A DNA stretch of 64,000 bases, from contig CAUYTY010000250.1 of assembly GCA_963575655.1 (NCBI GenBank), positions 1 to 64,000 on the forward strand, in the 5' to 3' direction. The notes below the pieces were generated by a model. The model saw nothing but the letters and a program-made list of their open reading frames with translations. It was not told the origin of the DNA and searched no databases. The position numbers were made by a program, and so were the translations under genes. Position 1 is the first letter of the stretch; each line of letters begins with the position of its first letter. Origin of the DNA: Gammaproteobacteria bacterium (lineage in GTDB: Bacteria > Pseudomonadota > Gammaproteobacteria > CAIRSR01). Shown here piece by piece: positions 46,211 to 55,610 of this stretch.

Positions 46211-47158
46211 GTGCTAACCACTTTCGTATTACAGGATGGGCGCCTCGAACACCACAAGGTACGTGCCGTTGAAGATCTAAATAACGAGGCATTGTGGGTA
46301 GACCTGCGGGAACCTACCGACCGCGAGTGGGATTGGGTTGCGCAGGTCTATGGTCAGCGTTTGCCGAATCCCGACGAAGTGGATGATATCGAGGAGAGTG
46401 CACGTTTTTATGAGGACGAGCGTGGGGTTCATATCACCTCGTTTTTTCTCCACAACAGCGATGCCGGCCCGGTTACCATCCCAGTTACTTTTACGCTCCA
46501 CCAGGGGCGATTATTTACACGCCGTGCCGAAGACCTACCCGCATTTCGTGCTTTTCGGATGCGTGCCCGTCGCCAAGCGGGTCTTGCCGTCGATGCCCTC
46601 GGGATCATGTTGGAGATTTTGGATACCAAGGTCGAGGTGATGGCAGATTCGTTGGAAGATACCTACGCATCTCTGGATACTTTAACCCATTTGGTATTGC
46701 GTCCGACGGAAACTGAGATGACCGATGTCCTGGCTCAGCTCGCAATCTCGGAGGATGTCAATGGAAAGGTACGTCTGACTCTCATGGATAATCAGCGCGT
46801 ATTGTCTTATCTGGGGCGGCGTGGTGCGTTGACCGAAGAACAGCGCGAGCATGTGCGTCAGATGGTGCGCGATATCGAATCACTCATCGCCCACACCTCG
46901 TTTCTCTTCAACAAGATTAATTTCTTGATGGATACAGCGATGGGTATGATTAATATTGAACAAAATCGAGTGATCAAGATATTTTCGATTGCGGCGGTAG
47001 TCTTTCTACCGCCCACACTATTGGCAAGCATTTGGGGAATGAACTATGAATGGATTCCTGAACTTCATTATCGATATGGATATCCGATGGCGATCGTGTT
47101 GATGATTATGGCGGGGATTGCTCCCTATCTGTTCTTTAAACGTAAGGGTTGGCTCTGA
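46211..47158 (+). CDS. corA: CorA-family magnesium/cobalt transporter
   Basis: Pentameric inner-membrane divalent-cation channel. 315 residues: a large cytoplasmic N-domain with long helices, then two C-terminal membrane segments (about 258-280 and 290-308) separated by the selectivity motif GMN in SIWGMNYEW. It ends FKRKGWL, the usual basic tail. It starts with GTG at 46211, with an AGGG site nearby. Confidence 0.95.
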   Translation: MLTTFVLQDGRLEHHKVRAVEDLNNEALWVDLREPTDREWDWVAQVYGQRLPNPDEVDDIEESARFYEDERGVHITSFFLHNSDAGPVTIPVTFTLHQGRLFTRRAEDLPAFRAFRMRARRQAGLAVDALGIMLEILDTKVEVMADSLEDTYASLDTLTHLVLRPTETEMTDVLAQLAISEDVNGKVRLTLMDNQRVLSYLGRRGALTEEQREHVRQMVRDIESLIAHTSFLFNKINFLMDTAMGMINIEQNRVIKIFSIAAVVFLPPTLLASIWGMNYEWIPELHYRYGYPMAIVLMIMAGIAPYLFFKRKGWL

Positions 47159-47178
47159 TATTGGTAATCGTTCACCGC

Positions 47179-47280
47179 GTAGATCGGGCTGAGCGTCTTT
47201 TTGCGAAGCCCAACTTTAAAATATAAACAATTCGCGGAAAATTAGGTTGGGCTTCCTTCGTCAGCCCAACCTCCGCGCTG
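47179..47280. repeat. inverted repeat with GTTGGGCT core
   Basis: GGGCTGAGCGTC...GCGAAGCCCAAC on one side and TTAGGTTGGGCTTCCTTCGTCAGCCCAACC on the other, around an A/T-rich centre. It sits between the convergent corA and pseB genes, where it could end both transcripts. Confidence 0.6.
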
Positions 47281-47288
47281 GGATTATT

Positions 47289-48263
47289 TTATTTGTGGTG
47301 AATCATCGTTTGTAGTTCGGCAACGCTGAGCCAGCGGTCATTGTTGTCACTGCTGTAGCAGAAACCTTCGGGCAGGGGATTGCCGACCATGCCGTTTTTC
47401 CGATCCCAGGAAGGAGATTCTGGTTCGATAATAAATAGTTCGTCCAATGCCCGCGTGTGACGGGCCTCGTCAGAGGAAATAAGCGTTTCATGGAGTTTTT
47501 CGCCTGGGCGAATGCCGGTGTGCTCTACGGTGCAATTGGGGGCCACTGCGGCGACCAGATCCATAATATTCATACTGGGGAGGCGCGGAATGAAGATCTC
47601 CCCACGACGCATCCGTGCAATGCAACTGATAACAAAATCTACACCTTGCCCCAGGGTGATCCAGAATCGCGTCATACGGGCATCGGTAACCGTCACCTGG
47701 CCGCCCTCACGCTGTTCAAGGAATAATGGGATGACGCTCCCACGGCTGCCTACCACATTGCCGTAGCGGACACAGGAAAAAGCGGTAGCGCGTGCGCCTG
47801 CGTAGCTATTACCGTGTACGAACAATTTCTCCATGCACAATTTAGTGGCACCGTAGAGGTTGGCGGGGCTAACCGCTTTGTCCGTGGATAGGGCCAAGAC
47901 TTTGGGTATCCCACAGTCAATGGCGGCATCGATGATATTTTGTGCCCCCAGCACATTGGTCTTGACCGCTTCGAAGGGGTTGTACTCGCAGGCGGGTACT
48001 TGTTTCAGGGCTGCGGCGTGGACCACCACATCTATCCCGGCGCGAAAGGCCCGGTAGACCCGGTCTCGGTCGCGGATATCACCGATGAAAAACTGTAACC
48101 GCGCGTCAGTGATGCGGGCGCGCATGTCATATTGCTTGAGTTCATCCCTGGAGAAGACGATAACCCTTCGTGGGTTGTGTTTTTCCAACAGTCTCTGGAC
48201 GAGCTGTTGTCCGAAGGATCCGGTACCTCCGGTAACGAGGATGGTCTTGTTGTCGAGGCCCAT
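47289..48263 (-). CDS. pseB: UDP-N-acetylglucosamine 4,6-dehydratase (inverting), PseB type
   Basis: First step of pseudaminic acid synthesis, an NADP-dependent short-chain dehydrogenase-like enzyme. 324 residues: Rossmann loop ILVTGGTGSFGQ, IGDIRDRDRV, VVHAAALKQVPACEYNP, STDKAVSPANLYGATKLCME (the YxxxK pair), FSCVRYGNVVGSRGSVIPLF, MTRFWITLGQGVDFVI and GIRPGEKLHETLIS. I chose the ATG at 48263, with AGGAG nine bases upstream; the open frame runs on to 48407 but the extra residues are unlike the family. No other pseudaminic acid genes follow in the window. A sialidase-like protein is encoded at 61272. Confidence 0.93.
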   Translation of the reverse strand: MGLDNKTILVTGGTGSFGQQLVQRLLEKHNPRRVIVFSRDELKQYDMRARITDARLQFFIGDIRDRDRVYRAFRAGIDVVVHAAALKQVPACEYNPFEAVKTNVLGAQNIIDAAIDCGIPKVLALSTDKAVSPANLYGATKLCMEKLFVHGNSYAGARATAFSCVRYGNVVGSRGSVIPLFLEQREGGQVTVTDARMTRFWITLGQGVDFVISCIARMRRGEIFIPRLPSMNIMDLVAAVAPNCTVEHTGIRPGEKLHETLISSDEARHTRALDELFIIEPESPSWDRKNGMVGNPLPEGFCYSSDNNDRWLSVAELQTMIHHK

Positions 48264-48523
48264 GACAGGCATCTCCTGGCGGGGATAGGGGCAGCGGTTG
48301 GGGTAGTACCCAGAGATGAGTTGGCTGATTCTAGCATTTTCTGTAGTTGTTTCTGCCAACCATGAGGCCACTGACTGTTCGAGATGCGTTTCAAGTGGCG
48401 CATCCACGGTAGAATGCCAACAGCCCCCTTCAATGCAAACTCAATGGTAATCGGGTCGTGTCTGTAAGGGGATACTATTACCTCTACGAAGGTATCTAAC
48501 TTTACCTTGCTCAGGATTCTTTT

Positions 48524-48979
48524 ATGAATAGGCATACTCTGCCGTTTTTTCTGGCCTTATTATTGACGGCCGGTATTCTTTCAACCACCGCGTGCTCTGA
48601 ACAAGCCGCACCTATAACGAGGACCAGTAGCGTGAATGAACTAATTAAAACCGATGTGAAACTGGGAGAGGGCGATGTAGCAACGACCGGTAAGAATGTA
48701 ACGGTTCATTACACCGGTTGGTTATATGATGCCGATGCCGCTGATCATCATGGTAAGAAATTTGATAGTTCTCGTGACCGTGATGAGCCATTTTCTTTCC
48801 CGTTGGGGGCTGGTCGGGTGATTATGGGTTGGGATCAGGGCGTAGCAGGTATGAAGATTGGGGGGCAGCGCACCTTGATCATTCCCCCGGATCTTGGTTA
48901 TGGCGCACGTGGTGCCGGTCGGGTAATTCCGCCGAATGCAACGCTGGTGTTTGATGTTGAATTGTTAGCGGTGCGCTAG
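48524..48979 (+). CDS. FKBP-type peptidyl-prolyl isomerase lipoprotein
   Basis: Protein-folding isomerase. 151 residues: lipoprotein signal peptide with lipid cysteine at 24 ([11 protein letters not shown]), then one FKBP domain: [72 protein letters not shown] and [10 protein letters not shown]. The active-site aromatic and acidic residues of FKBP12 are kept. Probably anchored in the periplasmic face of a membrane. AGGA lies seven bases before the ATG. Confidence 0.95.
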   Translation: MNRHTLPFFLALLLTAGILSTTACSEQAAPITRTSSVNELIKTDVKLGEGDVATTGKNVTVHYTGWLYDADAADHHGKKFDSSRDRDEPFSFPLGAGRVIMGWDQGVAGMKIGGQRTLIIPPDLGYGARGAGRVIPPNATLVFDVELLAVR

Positions 48980-49025
48980 CGATTTACCTCCCCCCGTTGG
49001 GAGGGAGAGTCAACGATTAACATAA

Positions 49026-49126
49026 TAGACCTTATCGGAAACCCCCTACCTAGCTCTGCCGGACAACGCAACCTCATGATTTATATTGACTGTGGTGGGT
49101 GATGAGGAGGTTTCCGATAAGGTCTA
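49026..49126. repeat. MITE-like element, family C
   Basis: 101 bp with 18-bp perfect terminal inverted repeats, TAGACCTTATCGGAAACC and its complement. It shares its ends with the 168-bp element at 54544-54711, but the interiors are unrelated. It contains no coding capacity. Confidence 0.8.
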
Positions 49127-49135
49127 ATGAATAAG

Positions 49136-49192
49136 AAACGGGGTCATCCTTTAGTCGGTTTGAGTCGAGTCGAAGGGGGATCCCGTTTTTTA
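49136..49192 (+). terminator. possible rho-independent terminator
   Basis: AAACGGGGTCATCC pairs imperfectly with GGGGGATCCCGTTT, which is followed by a run of T. It lies downstream of the FKBP gene and immediately before the CusF-like gene. The loop is long, so strength is uncertain. Confidence 0.45.
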
Positions 49193-49205
49193 TATTCTCT
49201 CCATA

Positions 49206-49559
49206 ATGAAGATACAAGCCATGAGAATTGTCTCCATCCTGGTTGTTCTCGTCAGCGTAGGTTTCTCCGCACACCATGTGGTTGCCGCAGATAACGTTGT
49301 TCATGGTAACCCAAGCGTGGTGCAAGCGCCGGCGGATGTTCCATTGAGCGAAGGGTTAGTGAAGAGGGTAAATAAAGAGACCGGTAAAGTTGTACTGTCC
49401 CATGGCCCACTGCCTAATGGTATGCCCGCCATGACTATGGCCTTTCGGGTTAGAGAAGCTAGTTGGATCGATAGTATGAAGGAAGGTCAAAAGATTCTCT
49501 TTGCCGTTGCCGACGTGAATGGCGCCATGACCGTGATACGGTTTGAACCAATAAAATAA
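49206..49559 (+). CDS. CusF-like periplasmic copper/silver-binding protein
   Basis: 117 residues with a signal peptide (RIVSILVVLVSVGFSAHHVV, cut after AA) and a CusF-type OB-fold domain. The metal site appears as LSHGPLPNGMPAMTMAFRV, with the His and two Met pattern of CusF. CusF carries Cu(I)/Ag(I) to the CusCBA pump, and cusC/cusB-like genes follow 310 bases downstream across a repeat. An alternative ATG at 49221 fits a GAAG site about equally. The stop TAA is the first three bases of the adjacent family A repeat. Confidence 0.88.
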   Translation: MKIQAMRIVSILVVLVSVGFSAHHVVAADNVVHGNPSVVQAPADVPLSEGLVKRVNKETGKVVLSHGPLPNGMPAMTMAFRVREASWIDSMKEGQKILFAVADVNGAMTVIRFEPIK

Positions 49560-49704
49560 CCCAAGTTGCCACCTATTCAAAATTCGGGATCGCATCCAAT
49601 CGTCCCCCTCAATCCCCCCGTAAACGGGGGGAGGTCTGCGGCCTACTCCCTCCCCGTTTACGGGGAGGGCTGGGGAGGGGGCAAGTGGGTGGCAACTTGG
49701 GTTA
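49557..49704. repeat. family A palindromic repeat, long form
   Basis: 148 bp with ends TAACCCAAGTTGCCACCTA and TGGGTGGCAACTTGGGTTA. The body contains CCCCCCGTAAACGGGGGG and CTCCCCGTTTACGGGGAG palindromes. An inverted near-copy is at 54279-54427 and a half copy at 1-69. It overlaps the stop codon of the CusF-like gene. Confidence 0.88.
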
Positions 49705-49734
49705 AAATAGTCCAAGTTGCTATTTGGTATCTGG

Positions 49735-49811
49735 TCGAAAACTCCAATCTTGTGTTTTGCAACCCGGCTAGCAATCCGCAGGGTTGCAAAACACAAGGTT
49801 GGAGTTTTCGA
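49735..49811. repeat. long hairpin, family E
   Basis: Near-perfect 77-bp inverted repeat: TCGAAAACTCCAATCTTGTG with TTTTGCAACCC on one arm and the complement (GGGTTGCAAAACACAAG...GAGTTTTCGA) on the other. A diverged relative is nested in the element at 41023-41190. Confidence 0.75.
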
Positions 49812-49869
49812 TCAAGCACAACGAGGTGTCGCGGGTTAGGTGGATATTCGGTAAACGGGAAGTGTGGGT

Positions 49870-51147
49870 ATGAAATTATTCAGCAATTCCTCGAGTTTTT
49901 GGTACGTTGTCGTTGTCGCTATGGTGTGTTGTGCCGCACAGGCACGGGAAGAATCGCCGCCGGGTAGTAATGTGGAAAGTCTATTGGCCCTGGCTTGGGA
50001 AAGGAATCCCGAACATCTCGGCATTCGCCATGAGGTGGAAGTAGCTAACGAACGAGTTACGCCGGCGGGCGCCCTGCCCGATCCGAAGTTTCGAGTGGAA
50101 TTACGAGACTTGACGCGCATGGGTAATCAGGATCCTACCCTTTCTCCTAATCGCGTCGGTAGTACGCGCTATCTGCTTATGCAGGACATCCCCTGGTTTG
50201 GCAAGCGTGATCTAAAACGCGAGCTAGCCGAACTTGAAGCGGAAAGTGCCCAGGGACGGGCCTTAGATGTATGGAACAATATCGCTGCCAAGATTAAAAC
50301 AACCTACGCCCAGCTCTATTATCTCCATCGCAACGAGCAACTAACCCGCGAGATTCTCGAATTGATGGTGCGGCTCGAGAAAATTGCCCAGATGCGTTAC
50401 GCCAATGCCCTTTCCGCCCAGCAGGATGTCATCCGTGCCCAGGTAGAACAGACCAATCTGCGCAATGAATTGATCTCCCTAGACACCGAGCATCACCATC
50501 TACATACCCGCATGAACTCTTTGTTGGCACGACCGGTGATGGCCCCACTGGCCGCCCCAAAGGAGCTACGTCCTTTTCCTTCTCTGGCCCAAGTGGATTA
50601 CTCCGTGCTTGAGGGACGGGTCCGTGCGCACAACCCGTTATTGTCATCGGATGAGGCGCGGATTAAAGCAGCGGGAAAGAGTCGCGAGCTTACCTATAAG
50701 AATCGTTATCCCGACTTTACGATTGGGATTTCGCCCATTCAATACCAGAATTCGGTCAGGGAGTGGGAGGTGATGCTTGAGATTAATCTCCCCTTGCAGC
50801 AATCCTCACGACGTGCCCAGGAACGTGAGGCGGAGGCTAGCCTTTCTGCCGCTCACTCGCGTTGGGAGGCAACTGCTAACCAGGTGCTTGCTGATTTCTC
50901 CGAGAATCTTGCCGCAATGGATAGCGCACGCAAAACCGAGTCACTGATTACCGGGGCATTGTTGCCGCAAGCCGAGATTACCTTTCAAGCGGCACTGGCT
51001 GGTTATGAGACAGGTAAAGTGGATTTTGCTACCTTACTCGATGCCCAGCGGCAAATTCGTCAAGCTAAGCAAAACCGAATCAAAGTCCAGGCCGAGGGAC
51101 AGGCGCGTTTAGCGGAGATTGAGCGACTCTTGGGGGACGACCTATGA
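49870..51147 (+). CDS. outer-membrane efflux protein (CusC/TolC family)
   Basis: 425-residue outer-membrane channel protein. It has a signal peptide (YVVVVAMVCCAAQA), an LLALAWERNPEHLGIRHEVE start typical of OEP domains, and two long coiled-coil hairpins (AELEAESAQGRALDVWNNIA; EREAEASLSAAHSRWEATAN). GYETGKVDFATLLDAQRQIR is the family's C-terminal signature. The ATG at 49870 has GGAAG seven bases upstream. The stop overlaps the start of the adaptor gene as ATGA. With the next gene it forms two of three parts of a heavy-metal RND pump. Confidence 0.93.
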   Translation: MKLFSNSSSFWYVVVVAMVCCAAQAREESPPGSNVESLLALAWERNPEHLGIRHEVEVANERVTPAGALPDPKFRVELRDLTRMGNQDPTLSPNRVGSTRYLLMQDIPWFGKRDLKRELAELEAESAQGRALDVWNNIAAKIKTTYAQLYYLHRNEQLTREILELMVRLEKIAQMRYANALSAQQDVIRAQVEQTNLRNELISLDTEHHHLHTRMNSLLARPVMAPLAAPKELRPFPSLAQVDYSVLEGRVRAHNPLLSSDEARIKAAGKSRELTYKNRYPDFTIGISPIQYQNSVREWEVMLEINLPLQQSSRRAQEREAEASLSAAHSRWEATANQVLADFSENLAAMDSARKTESLITGALLPQAEITFQAALAGYETGKVDFATLLDAQRQIRQAKQNRIKVQAEGQARLAEIERLLGDDL

Positions 51148-52721
51148 AACGAGGGACGAGATTTGTCATGGGTAGTTTGATAGCAACCGTGATTGTCCTA
51201 TTGGTGGCGGGGGGTGGTTATTGGCTAGGTAATCAGGCTGCGCTGAGTCGTGTGGAATTAACGAGTGTTGCTCCCCGTAGCGAGTTGGTACAGCGCAAAT
51301 TGCTTTACTACCGTAATCCCATGGGTCTATCTGATATCTCGTCGGCCCCGAAGAAAGACTCCATGGGAATGGATTATGTCCCGGTCTATGAAGATGAGCA
51401 GAATGACGCATCGGTTCCAGAAAATCAGCTCAAGATTACTGCGGACAATGTACAGAAACTGGGTGTAAAAACCGAGTTGGCCAGTTTACGTTCCTTGGAT
51501 GCAATCGTTCGCGCCGCTGCCGGTCGTATTGAGCCAGACGAGCGTCGTCTGTATACGATTTCTCCCAAGTTCGAGGGTTATATTGATCGCCTATACGTTA
51601 ATGTAACTGGTCAGCCAGTGGAGAAAGGGCAGCCATTATTTGAGGTCTATAGCCCGGAATTGGTATCGGCCCAACGTGAATACGCGATTGCCATTCAGGG
51701 GGTTAATGCCCTCAAGAAAGCGAGTGGTGAGGTTCAAGCCAGTATGCAGCAGTTAGCCAATTCGAGCTTGGCGCGTCTCAAGAACTGGGATATTTCCGAG
51801 GAGCAGCTCAAGGTTTTGGCTAAATCAGGGGAGGCCAAACACACCCTAACCTTTCGTTCGCCGGTAAACGGGATCATCACTGAGAAGAAGGCGTTGCCTG
51901 GAATGCGTTTCATGCCAGGGGAGGTTCTTTATCAGATTGCCGATCTATCCACCGTCTGGGTGATTGCCGATGTCTTTGAGTCGGATCTTGGGCTGATCAA
52001 GTCTGGAATGAAGACTAAGATCAAAATCAATGCCTATCCCGATCAGATATTTGAGGGGATGGTGACCTACATCTATCCGATATTAAAGGCAGAGACTCGT
52101 ACCATTCCGGTGCGGGTTGAATTGGCCAATCCTGGTATTTTGATCAAGCCGGGGATGTTTGCGGTGGTGGAGTTCTTGATCAAGAGCAAAGGGGTCGTAG
52201 TCACGGTACCGGTATCGGCGGTGATTGATAGTGGGACTCGTCAGATTGTCTTTGTGGAGCTCAACGAGGGGCGTTATGAAGCGCGTGAGGTTAAGCTTGG
52301 TGCTCGGGGAAATAACTACGTTGAGGTGCTGGAGGGAATCAAGGATCGTGAATCGGTAGTGGTCTCCGCTAATTTTCTGATTGACGCAGAGAGCAATCTC
52401 AAGGCCGCGCTCCGTAGTTTTAACCACACCACTCAGGTGGATGGAAAGGCTGTGCCGAGCAAACCAAACTCGACGAATGCCGGACATCGAGCAGAAGGCA
52501 CGGTGGATGATATTGATGCAACGGCGGGGACAATTAGCATTAGTCATGGTCCGGTGGAAAGTCTCAAATGGCCAGCAATGACGATGGAGTTTCAGGCAGC
52601 CAATCATGCGCTTCTCAAGAATCTAAAACCTGGTGCGCCGGTTGCCTTCGAGTTTGTGGAACGCAAGCAGGGTGAATGGGTTGTCACCAGCATAAGGCCC
52701 ATTAGCAAGGTGATACCGTAG
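51144..52721 (+). CDS. CusB-type periplasmic adaptor with heavy-metal domain and fused CusF domain
   Basis: 525 residues: N-terminal membrane anchor (about 10-30), a heavy-metal-binding motif LYYRNPMGLSDISSAPKKDS with MGMDYVPVYE, the adaptor barrel-sandwich domain (RIEPDERRLYTISPKFEGYI; LYVNVTGQPVEKGQPLFEVY), a helical hairpin, beta-barrel and membrane-proximal domains, and a C-terminal CusF-like domain (about 455-525; TVDDIDATAGTISISHGPVE, LKWPAMTMEFQ). Fusion of the copper chaperone to the adaptor should pass metal directly to the pump. The pump gene (cusA) does not follow; a repeat region and wecA do. Confidence 0.93.
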   Translation: MKRGTRFVMGSLIATVIVLLVAGGGYWLGNQAALSRVELTSVAPRSELVQRKLLYYRNPMGLSDISSAPKKDSMGMDYVPVYEDEQNDASVPENQLKITADNVQKLGVKTELASLRSLDAIVRAAAGRIEPDERRLYTISPKFEGYIDRLYVNVTGQPVEKGQPLFEVYSPELVSAQREYAIAIQGVNALKKASGEVQASMQQLANSSLARLKNWDISEEQLKVLAKSGEAKHTLTFRSPVNGIITEKKALPGMRFMPGEVLYQIADLSTVWVIADVFESDLGLIKSGMKTKIKINAYPDQIFEGMVTYIYPILKAETRTIPVRVELANPGILIKPGMFAVVEFLIKSKGVVVTVPVSAVIDSGTRQIVFVELNEGRYEAREVKLGARGNNYVEVLEGIKDRESVVVSANFLIDAESNLKAALRSFNHTTQVDGKAVPSKPNSTNAGHRAEGTVDDIDATAGTISISHGPVESLKWPAMTMEFQAANHALLKNLKPGAPVAFEFVERKQGEWVVTSIRPISKVIP

Positions 52722-52729
52722 GAGTCAGC

Positions 52730-52900
52730 GTAGGATGCGGTGAGGAAGAACCCCCCGCATCAATTCGCGTCACGCCCCATCCTCGATAACTATCTCAGGG
52801 TTACGTACCCAATCCAGGCAATACACACCATCGCACATAGGCGTAGAAGTCGGACAACGCGAATGATGCGGTTCGTTCCTCACCGCATCCTTGTATCTAC
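52730..52900. repeat. family B repeats as a facing pair
   Basis: GTAGGATGCGGTGAGGAAGA at the left and CGGTTCGTTCCTCACCGCATCC at the right form an inverted pair about 125 bases apart. A similar pair is at 63421-63575, and a single copy at 16858. The region 52722-52957 holds no gene. Confidence 0.7.
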
Positions 52901-52957
52901 GGGGGCTGACCTTGGTCAGAATTAGCGCAAGGAGGGTTTAACGGAGGTATTTCTCGT

Positions 52958-54208
52958 TTATGGGGTTGGTGTCCCCAAGGAATCCTCGATATCGTCTCTA
53001 ACCGGGAGGTTGCTACGCGCCGACGAATAGTTTTTCGTGGCGGAATAACGGGACGAGGCGGTCGCCGTTGAGGGAGTGAAAGTCGCGGAGTTTTTAGCGG
53101 TTGAATTACGGAGGGAGTGGCGACGTAGGGCCATGAGAATGGTCTTCAGCAACTCCTGGTGTACGGTGATCCAAAGGTAACCAGCAAAGATGGTGAGAAA
53201 CAGCAAACACGAGGTAATCTCGGGTACACCAAGAATCTCCAGTATCACCCCAATCAGCCCAAAAATAATGGCCATGGTGAAAATAATAATCACCGTCCCG
53301 GAAACGTCGTGTTGAATGGGTTGTGATGGGTCCGTCTGCCGTGGAATGGATAGTTGTTCCATTAGCACATGGTGGAGGTGTCCACGATCTGCCGCAAAAG
53401 GGGATTGTTTATTCGTCATCCGTCGGATCATTACTGAAAGAGTATCAAACAACGGTACCGCCAGGATCCACAAGGCAGTAACCGGCGCTAGGGCACGGTG
53501 TTCGCCTTGGGATAGATCCACCGCAAACCAGCACAACATAAAACCAAGAAACATACTCCCGGCATCCCCCATAAAGACCAACGCAAAAGGTCGACCCGGT
53601 AGGCGAAGATTAAACAAGAGAAAGGCAAGCACTGCGGTGCCGAGGGTGGCCAATACCATTAGATTCGTTTGGTGGGCAGTGAGGCTGGCAAGGAGAGCAA
53701 AAAATAAAAGAGATATCAACGACAATCCACCTGCAAGGCCATCAACCCCATCGATCATATTGAAGGCGTTGATGACTCCAACCGTAGCAAAGATGGTAAA
53801 GGGCAGCGCCAAGGGGCCAAGCGTAATGTCGCTTGCCCCGAATAGGGCGCCAAGACTCTCGATAGACCTCCCCCCCAGGAAATACATACTCATGGCCGCT
53901 AGAATCTGACCAATGATGCGTGGCCATGCCCTCAATTCGTGAAAATCATCGAAGGCCCCTAACGCCACTAATAAGAAGGCACCAACCAGTAGCCCGAAAA
54001 TTCCTGGAAAATATAATTTATTGAGGATAATAGCAATTACAAAGGCGCCAAACATAGCAATGCCCCCCACCAAAGGCGTGTTGTCTCCGTGCCATTTCCG
54101 ACCACCGGGCGCATCTACCAAGCCAATCCTCTTGGCAAACGGACGAAGGGACAGTATCAGCAGAATACCGGTACCAAAGGTAACTAGGACTCCCAATAAT
54201 TCTTCCAT
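52958..54208 (-). CDS. wecA: undecaprenyl-phosphate N-acetylglucosaminyl-1-phosphate transferase, WecA type
   Basis: Polytopic membrane enzyme that starts O-antigen or common-antigen lipid carriers. 416 residues with about 11 membrane segments and the family motifs: DAPGGRKWHGDNTPLVGG, GAFDDFHELRAWPRIIGQ, INAFNMIDGVDGLAGGLSL, LVFMGDAGSMFLGF and the RGHLHHVLM cytoplasmic histidines. The C-terminal tail (about 365-416) is extra, polar and Ser/Thr-rich. The ATG at 54208 (MEELLG) follows AGGGG by about ten bases. Confidence 0.93.
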   Translation of the reverse strand: MEELLGVLVTFGTGILLILSLRPFAKRIGLVDAPGGRKWHGDNTPLVGGIAMFGAFVIAIILNKLYFPGIFGLLVGAFLLVALGAFDDFHELRAWPRIIGQILAAMSMYFLGGRSIESLGALFGASDITLGPLALPFTIFATVGVINAFNMIDGVDGLAGGLSLISLLFFALLASLTAHQTNLMVLATLGTAVLAFLLFNLRLPGRPFALVFMGDAGSMFLGFMLCWFAVDLSQGEHRALAPVTALWILAVPLFDTLSVMIRRMTNKQSPFAADRGHLHHVLMEQLSIPRQTDPSQPIQHDVSGTVIIIFTMAIIFGLIGVILEILGVPEITSCLLFLTIFAGYLWITVHQELLKTILMALRRHSLRNSTAKNSATFTPSTATASSRYSATKNYSSARSNLPVRDDIEDSLGTPTP

Positions 54209-54278
54209 TTTACTATTACCCCTCAAAGTCTTAGGCCGGACCTCTAGGAAAATTACTCTGCCCCAAGTTATTATTATT

Positions 54279-54427
54279 TAACCCAAGTTGCCCCCTACTT
54301 GCCCCCTTCCCTAGCCCTCCCCGTAAACGGGGAGGGAGTAGGCCGCAGACCTCCCCCCGTTTACGGGGGGATTGAGGGGGACGATTGGATGCGATCCCGA
54401 ATTTTGAATAGGTGGCAACTTGGGTTA
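54279..54427. repeat. family A palindromic repeat, long form
   Basis: 149 bp, ends TAACCCAAGTTGCCCCCTA and TAGGTGGCAACTTGGGTTA. It is a near-identical inverted copy of 49557-49704. It lies upstream of wecA in a gene-free region. Confidence 0.88.
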
Positions 54428-54543
54428 TTTATAATGGGAGGATGAACATCTCATACGGATAATGCGAATGGTTAGCTAGCTTTGGATAGTCGGTACTCCT
54501 GAATATTCTGTTATTGGTTGCCGTCTTTAATGAGGAGACTCAA

Positions 54544-54711
54544 TAGACATTATCGGAAACCTCACCCCCGCCCCCCTCTCCTTAACAGGAGAGGGGGAGA
54601 ATTATTCCGTTGTTATGCTTAACTCCTGAACGGAACAGGCAAAAAATCTCCCCCTCTCCTGTTAAGGAGAGGGGGGCGGGGGGTGAGGTTTTGGGTTTCC
54701 GATAATGTCTA
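54544..54711. repeat. MITE-like element, family C
   Basis: 168 bp with perfect ends TAGACATTATCGGAAACC and complement, matching 49026-49126 except for one base. The arms continue inward as long G/C-rich complements (CCCCCTCTCCTTAACAGGAG with its partner), so the whole element could fold into one hairpin. Confidence 0.85.
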
Positions 54712-54789
54712 ATAAGTAGTCGCTATGGCAGAAAAAATTGGTAACCCCTTACTGGGGCAATCCGTCAAGCGTGGATGGCTATCCACTCA

Positions 54790-54891
54790 GGCAACAATCG
54801 GCAAATAATATACCAACTGGCTGATTTACCCTCTGTGTCACGCCAAAGGGCGGGAGGGGGTTGGCTGGTGTGTTATTTACAGATTGTTGCC
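54790..54891. repeat. imperfect inverted repeat
   Basis: GGCAACAATCGGCAAATAAT at the left pairs with GTGTTATTTACAGATTGTTGCC at the right, with ACCAAC/GTTGGCTGGT inside. No coding content. Confidence 0.6.
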
Positions 54892-55610
54892 TTAACCTAC
54901 AATACCTGTTTTTACGTATCGCTCCTATGTTTCTAACGCAGAAGACGAAAATGCCTCTCTCCCAGAGGGAGAGGGGAGGAAGGTGCGCTAGACAGTCCTT
55001 GGGTTAGGCAAACGAGGCGTCGCGGGTTAGGTGGATAGCCAGCGTGGTATCGAGAGTGGCCCGTGAGGGCGAGATCACGCTCGGTGATTTGTGCCCATCG
55101 CTTTCCTCTCTTCCAACGAGGTGTGATTGAGAGGATAAGAACACCCCTAACTTAATTCATAACGTCATGATTAGCAAAACAATATCACGACCATGCGGCT
55201 AAGTTATCACACAGTTCAGTGTACGTTTTTAAAGCATCTCCACTGGCGATAATAACGCAGTTGCTAGAACGAGCCAACGCAAGCATGCGGCAGAACAGTG
55301 GGGTAATAATTCTCCTTGTGTTTTGTCCTGTTGAATGATTGCCTACTTCCAGGTAAAACCTTTAATGAGTAACGGGAATTGCGTCTGCGTCCTAACCCTA
55401 GCTGATATTGCTGGTGAAATCTGGGAAGTTCTTGTGGGTAGGGTGTAGTGAGTACCACGGTTGAGTGTGGTCTGTCGTTACCTTGCCGACGCCACCCCGC
55501 GAGTCCCAAAGTATCACTTATAGATTATGGTTTTAGTGAGCCTGTCCCGAGTAGATTTTTTACCAAGATCAAGCATGTATGTCAATGTAATTGATCACTG
55601 AAGAGTGCCC

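Larger units (their letters stand above)
54428..55610. other. gene-free region filled with repeats
   Basis: About 1.2 kb between the family A element and the PAS/GAF kinase. It contains, in order, a family C element (54544-54711), a 102-bp inverted repeat (54790-54891), a degenerate family A fragment (about 54926-55005) and roughly 600 bases without recognisable structure. Short open frames on the minus strand (about 55170-55510) resemble nothing I know. Confidence 0.6.

Noticed and set aside
48264-48407. Upstream extension of the pseB reading frame
   Set aside because: The extra residues do not resemble the family, and a better ribosome site lies before the ATG at 48263.
55264-55509. Open frame of 81 codons on the minus strand before the PAS/GAF kinase
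   Set aside because: No ribosome site, no recognisable domain, and it lies in a repeat-rich gap; another frame there looks equally plausible, so no gene is claimed.
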